Source of the DNA: Bacillota bacterium
Lineage (GTDB): Bacteria; Bacillota_A; Clostridia; Lutisporales; Lutisporaceae
Direction: 5' to 3'
Assembly (NCBI GenBank): GCA_022706865.1
Contig: JAKJBT010000035.1
Span: 1-17,472 of the forward strand
DNA: 17,472 nt
Each line of letters starts with the position of its first letter. Position 1 is the stretch's first letter. A model generated the notes under the pieces. It made no database searches, was not told where the DNA came from, and was given only the letters and a program-made list of their open reading frames with translations. This document shows, in pieces, positions 14,552-17,472 of the stretch. A program made the position numbers and the translations under genes.

Positions 14552-16588
14552 CTATTTCACCCCCTCTATTTTAACGGCGCAAACCTTATATTCGGGAATC
14601 TGCGACACAGGATCAAACCTCCTGTTGGTAAGCTTATTGACAGGAGCTTCCCCAAAATGGAAGGGCATAAAAACTATACCTGCCTTTATATTTTTGGTTA
14701 TTATCGCAACTGTTTCAATCTCACCTCTTCTGGAAATCACCCTTACCTTATTATTATTCTTTATTCCAAGCTTTTCACCATCCTCCGGATTCATTTCAAT
14801 AAATCCGTGGGGATATTCCCTGTCCAATGCCCAGGATCTTCTGGTCATTGTTCCTGTATGATAATGATGCTGGATTCTCCCTGTAGTCAATATCAATGGA
14901 TACTCATCATCAGCCGATTCAGCCGGATCCAAATAGTGGTTAACGGTAAATTTACCTAAACCCCTTGAAAATTTATCCTTATGCAAAAATTTGGTGCCCG
15001 GATGCTCCGGATTCGGACAAGGCCATTGTAATCCGCAATTTTCTATCCTGTCATAGCTGATTCCCCCATAGCTTGGAGTCAGGCTCCGGATTTCTTCCAT
15101 TATATCTTCCGGATTATTATAATCCGCTTTATATCCGAAGGCATTAAACAGCGCGCAGATTATTTCCCAATCGGGTTTACTGTCTGCTACAGGTTCAATG
15201 GCCTTTCTGACTCTTTGTACCCTTCGTTCCGTATTGGTAAAAGTTCCGTCCTTTTCCAGGAAACTGGTTCCGGGCAATACTGCATGAGCGTATCTTGCAG
15301 TCTCGGTAAGAAATATATCTTGGACTATCAGCAGTTCAAGATTTTTGAGTGCATCTTCTACATGACTGATATCCGGGTCGGAGAGCATAGGATTTTCGCC
15401 CATGATAAACAAAGCTTTTATCTTGCCGTGAGCTGCCTCCTCCATCATTTCCGATACGGTCAGTCCTTTGTCACTGTTAATATTCTCTCCCCATGCAGCC
15501 TTAAACTTTTCCCTGGCGTTATCATCCAGAACAGACTGATATCCGGGAAATACATTAGGAAGAGCACCCATGTCGCAGGCACCCTGCACATTATTCTGCC
15601 CTCTAAGGGGATTTACTCCGGATGCTTCCTTTCCAATCTGTCCTGTTATCAGTGCAAGATTTGCCAGAGCGGCAACATTTGCCGATCCGGTTATATGCTG
15701 TGTAATTCCCATAGCATAGACAATAGAAGCATTCTCAGCTTTTGCATACGTTCTGGCAAATTCTCTGATTATATCAGCGTCAACACCGGTAATCAGAGAT
15801 ACCGCTTCAGGAGTATAATTAATGATTGATCCTTTGAATTCTTCATAGCCTTCAGTGCGGTTCCTTATAAAATCATCATTTGCCAGGCCTTCAGATACTA
15901 TTACATTAAGCATACCGTTTATAAAGGCAAGATTGCTTCCCGGTTTTAACGGCGCATATGCCGCAGCATGCTCTGCTATAGGAATACGCCTGGGATCTGC
16001 AACAATGAGCTTTGCATTGTTTTTCAATACAGCCTCTCTAATCCTCATTCCAATAAGAGGATGCTGTTCAGTAGTATTCGAACCTATTATAAATATTACA
16101 TCCGCCTTTGAAAGCTCCTCTATAGAGTTTGTCATTGCTCCGCTACCGAATGCAGCAGCTAAACTAGCCACCGTAGGGCTATGTCACAATCGGGCGCAGT
16201 GGTCCACATTGCTTGTCCTCAATACTGCCCTGGCGAACTTGACCATAAGATAGTTTTCTTCATTTGTACACCTGGCAGAAGACAGAACACCGATTGAATC
16301 GGGCCCATACTCAAATATTATTCTCTTCAATTCCTCTGATGCATAAGTTATTGCATCCTTCCATTCCGCCTCCCTGAAGGTTCCGTCTTTCTCCCTTAAT
16401 AAAGGCCGTTTCAGCCTGTCAGGATGATTAACAAAGCTGTAACCATTCCAGCCTTTAACGCACAGCTTTCCCTGGCTTACAGGATGACCAGGCACTGGTG
16501 CTACTCCAACAATTTCATTGTCACGTACATTCACATAAAAATTGCATCCGCACCCGCAGTATCCGCAAGTAGTCAGTACCTTCTTCAT
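14552..16588 (-). CDS. fdhF: Selenocysteine formate dehydrogenase, molybdopterin catalytic subunit
   Basis: Oxidises formate to CO2 or runs in reverse. 678 residues if the in-frame UGA at 16184-16186 is read as selenocysteine 135. Both sides are in the same frame, and the junction reads VDHCARL-Sec-HSPTVAS, matching the VD.CAR.UHGPSVAG active site of E. coli FdhF. Other landmarks: the N-terminal 4Fe-4S site Cys8/Cys11/Cys15/Cys43 (TTCGYCGCGC...KLCVKG), the His136 after Sec, and RGQNNVQGACDMGALP with Arg329 at the position of FdhF Arg333. Length is close to FdhF, without the extra N-terminal ferredoxin domains of NuoG-like FdhA. ATG at 16588 follows AAGGGGGAG. The gene is read with the downstream Fe-S/flavin subunit. 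Automatic calls will split it into two pieces at the UGA. Confidence 0.94.
16153..16186 (-). promoter_or_regulatory. Selenocysteine UGA with SECIS-like hairpin
   Basis: Counting from the base after UGA, nucleotides 11-19 (CGGUGGCUA) pair with 23-31 (UAGCUGCUG): nine pairs, three of them G-U, closed by the loop GUU at 20-22. The E. coli fdhF SECIS has its apical loop at about nucleotides 19-24 and the same CGGU at 11-14. This matches the position expected for SelB recruitment. Confidence 0.75.
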
Positions 16589-16656
16589 TTATCGACTCCC
16601 CCTTAAACAGCTTGTATACATGTATATATCTCTGATAATTCTGCAACTTAATAAAT

Positions 16657-16685
16657 ATTTTATCTGATTATTCAGTATTTGTCAC
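16657..16685 (-). promoter_or_regulatory. Promoter of the formate dehydrogenase operon
   Basis: On the minus strand: GTGACA (16685-16680), a 17-bp spacer, then TAAAAT (16662-16657), five of six matches to consensus in each box. Predicted transcription start is near 16650, giving a leader of about 60 nt. Confidence 0.65.
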
Positions 16686-16703
16686 TATTTTCTGTAAATA
16701 CTG
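16673..16703. promoter_or_regulatory. Inverted repeat over the -35 box (candidate operator)
   Basis: CAGTATTT (16673-16680) and AAATACTG (16696-16703) are perfect 8-bp arms 15 bp apart. The match extends outward as TTAT / ATAA with one extra base in the left arm. The repeat overlaps the -35 element of the formate dehydrogenase promoter, so a bound protein would block or alter transcription. The regulator is unknown. Confidence 0.5.
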
Positions 16704-16775
16704 ATAACTGTTCCAAATCAAAATAACATTGAATGATTACAAAATTTGTGCATTGTTAAAAATTTAGCAGGACTT

Positions 16776-16804
16776 TTGATTTTTTTATAGAAATATTGTA
16801 TTAT
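16776..16804 (+). promoter_or_regulatory. Promoter of the glutamate dehydrogenase gene
   Basis: TTGATT (16776-16781), 17-bp spacer, TATTAT (16799-16804). A second possibility is the extended -10 TGCTATACT at 16824-16832, which lacks a good -35. From the first, the untranslated leader would be about 178 nt. Confidence 0.55.
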
Positions 16805-16863
16805 ATAGCTGAATGAATTTTTGTGCTATACTATTTATATAAATTTATATGTTATAATTAAGG

Positions 16864-16951
16864 AAGCAAATGTTGGCATGCAGTACTCAGCAGCTATGGT
16901 TAGCTAATTACCGGTTTGATAATCAGCAGTTATGTTTTTCATAATTTGCTT
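16864..16951 (+). promoter_or_regulatory. Potentially structured 5' leader of the glutamate dehydrogenase gene
   Basis: AAGCAAAT (16864-16871) and ATTTGCTT (16944-16951) are perfect complementary arms that could close an 88-nt domain. Inside lie two copies of TCAGCAGYTATG (16887-16898 and 16923-16934), 36 bp apart. I do not recognise it as a known riboswitch class, and there is no terminator-like T run after it. Confidence 0.4.
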
Positions 16952-16988
16952 ATTATATTAATAATAACAATTGGGAGGTTTTTTAAAA

Positions 16989-17472
16989 ATGGCACATCAG
17001 GACAACATGAACCCTTTCTTGAATGCTCAGAAACAGATAAAGACAGCTTGTGATAAGTTAGGGTTGGATCCAAAAGTTTACGAAATCCTAAAACAACCAA
17101 TGAAGGTACTTGAAGTAGCTATCCCTGTTAGAATGGATGATGGCTCAATCAAAGTATTTACTGGATACAGGGCTCAGCATAATGACGCTGTAGGTCCTAC
17201 TAAGGGTGGAATCAGATTCCATCAGAACGTGACCAGAGATGAAGTATGCGCTTTGTCAATCTGGATGACTTTCAAATGCAGCGTTACCGGTATTCCGTAC
17301 GGCGGAGGAAAAGGCGGAGTCATAGTTGATCCTTCAACACTGTCGCAGGGCGAACTTGAAAGATTAAGCAGAGGATATATTCAGGCGATATATAAATTAA
17401 TAGGTCCCCAGGTTGACGTTCCTGCACCGGACGTAAATACCAACGGACAGATTATGGCATGGATGGTTGACG
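16989..17472 (+). CDS. gdhA: Glutamate dehydrogenase (N-terminal part; cut by window edge)
   Basis: Interconverts glutamate and 2-oxoglutarate plus ammonia with NAD(P). 161 codons are visible, all open, and the C-terminal nucleotide-binding domain is off the window. The substrate-binding and catalytic residues of the family are in place: Lys72 in GPTKGGIRF, Lys96 in MTFKCS, the catalytic Lys108 in PYGGGKGG, and Asp148 in PAPDVNTN. The Glu/Leu/Phe/Val dehydrogenase family is certain. Glutamate specificity is likely from the overall match but not proven without the rest. ATG at 16989 follows GGGAGG at 16973-16978. It is divergent from the formate dehydrogenase operon. Confidence 0.93.
   Translation, partial: MAHQDNMNPFLNAQKQIKTACDKLGLDPKVYEILKQPMKVLEVAIPVRMDDGSIKVFTGYRAQHNDAVGPTKGGIRFHQNVTRDEVCALSIWMTFKCSVTGIPYGGGKGGVIVDPSTLSQGELERLSRGYIQAIYKLIGPQVDVPAPDVNTNGQIMAWMVD

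Noticed and set aside
14552..16588. Formate dehydrogenase gene broken by a nonsense mutation (pseudogene)
   Set aside because: The TGA falls exactly at the known Sec position, both sides stay in frame, and a SECIS-like hairpin follows; the rest of the gene is intact.
16864..16951. Known riboswitch (c-di-GMP, ZTP, guanidine or glutamine class) in the gdh leader
   Set aside because: None of the core sequence signatures of these classes that I know is present.

Overview
The window looks like chromosomal DNA from an anaerobic Gram-positive bacterium of the class Clostridia. The gene order dgt - yaiI/yqxD - dnaG is the classic Firmicutes primase locus, normally followed by the major sigma factor, which would lie beyond the left edge. 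Shine-Dalgarno sites are strong (AAGGAGG, GGGAGG). Intergenic DNA is AT-rich, Ile and Arg codons are often ATA and AGA/AGG, and there is an oxygen-sensitive selenocysteine-type formate dehydrogenase. A cellulolytic Clostridium/Acetivibrio-like relative is a guess only.

Left part (1-4896, all minus strand). Reading leftwards from 4896 there are four units. First is a 16S rRNA pseudouridine synthase of the RsuA family. Next is a long ArsR-type winged-helix regulator with a clear terminator. Last is the dgt-like HD hydrolase, YaiI/YqxD and DnaG group, with DnaG cut by the window edge.

Middle (4897-12616). A non-coding gap of about 480 bp holds a large imperfect fold-back (inverted-repeat) element of about 280 bp with nested hairpins. 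After a near-consensus promoter with a 15-bp palindrome at the start site comes a tightly overlapping three-gene operon. Gene 1 is a 1638-residue protein: HD phosphohydrolase, HEAT-like helical middle, NadD-like adenylyltransferase, GNAT-like segment and phosphoribosyltransferase-like segment. Gene 2 is a divergent lactate/malate-dehydrogenase-like Rossmann protein with an N-terminal extension and a substituted catalytic Asp. Gene 3 is an iron-sulfur-flavoprotein-like protein with a duplicated flavodoxin-like half. A bidirectional terminator closes the operon. This is the least explained and most interesting region. Its domain content (base + PRPP, adenylyl transfer, HD hydrolysis, dehydrogenase, flavoprotein) suggests nucleotide-cofactor chemistry, but that is inference.

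Right part (12617-17472). A minus-strand pair encodes a selenocysteine formate dehydrogenase alpha subunit (UGA at 16184-16186 read as Sec135, with a SECIS-like hairpin directly downstream) and a fused iron-sulfur/flavin electron-transfer subunit (HydB/AsrA-like plus HydG/AsrB-like). Together they probably couple formate/CO2 to NAD(P)H and ferredoxin. Divergent from them, after a 400-bp region holding promoters for both directions and a structured leader, begins a glutamate dehydrogenase gene cut by the right edge. No tRNA, rRNA, CRISPR array or transposase gene was seen.
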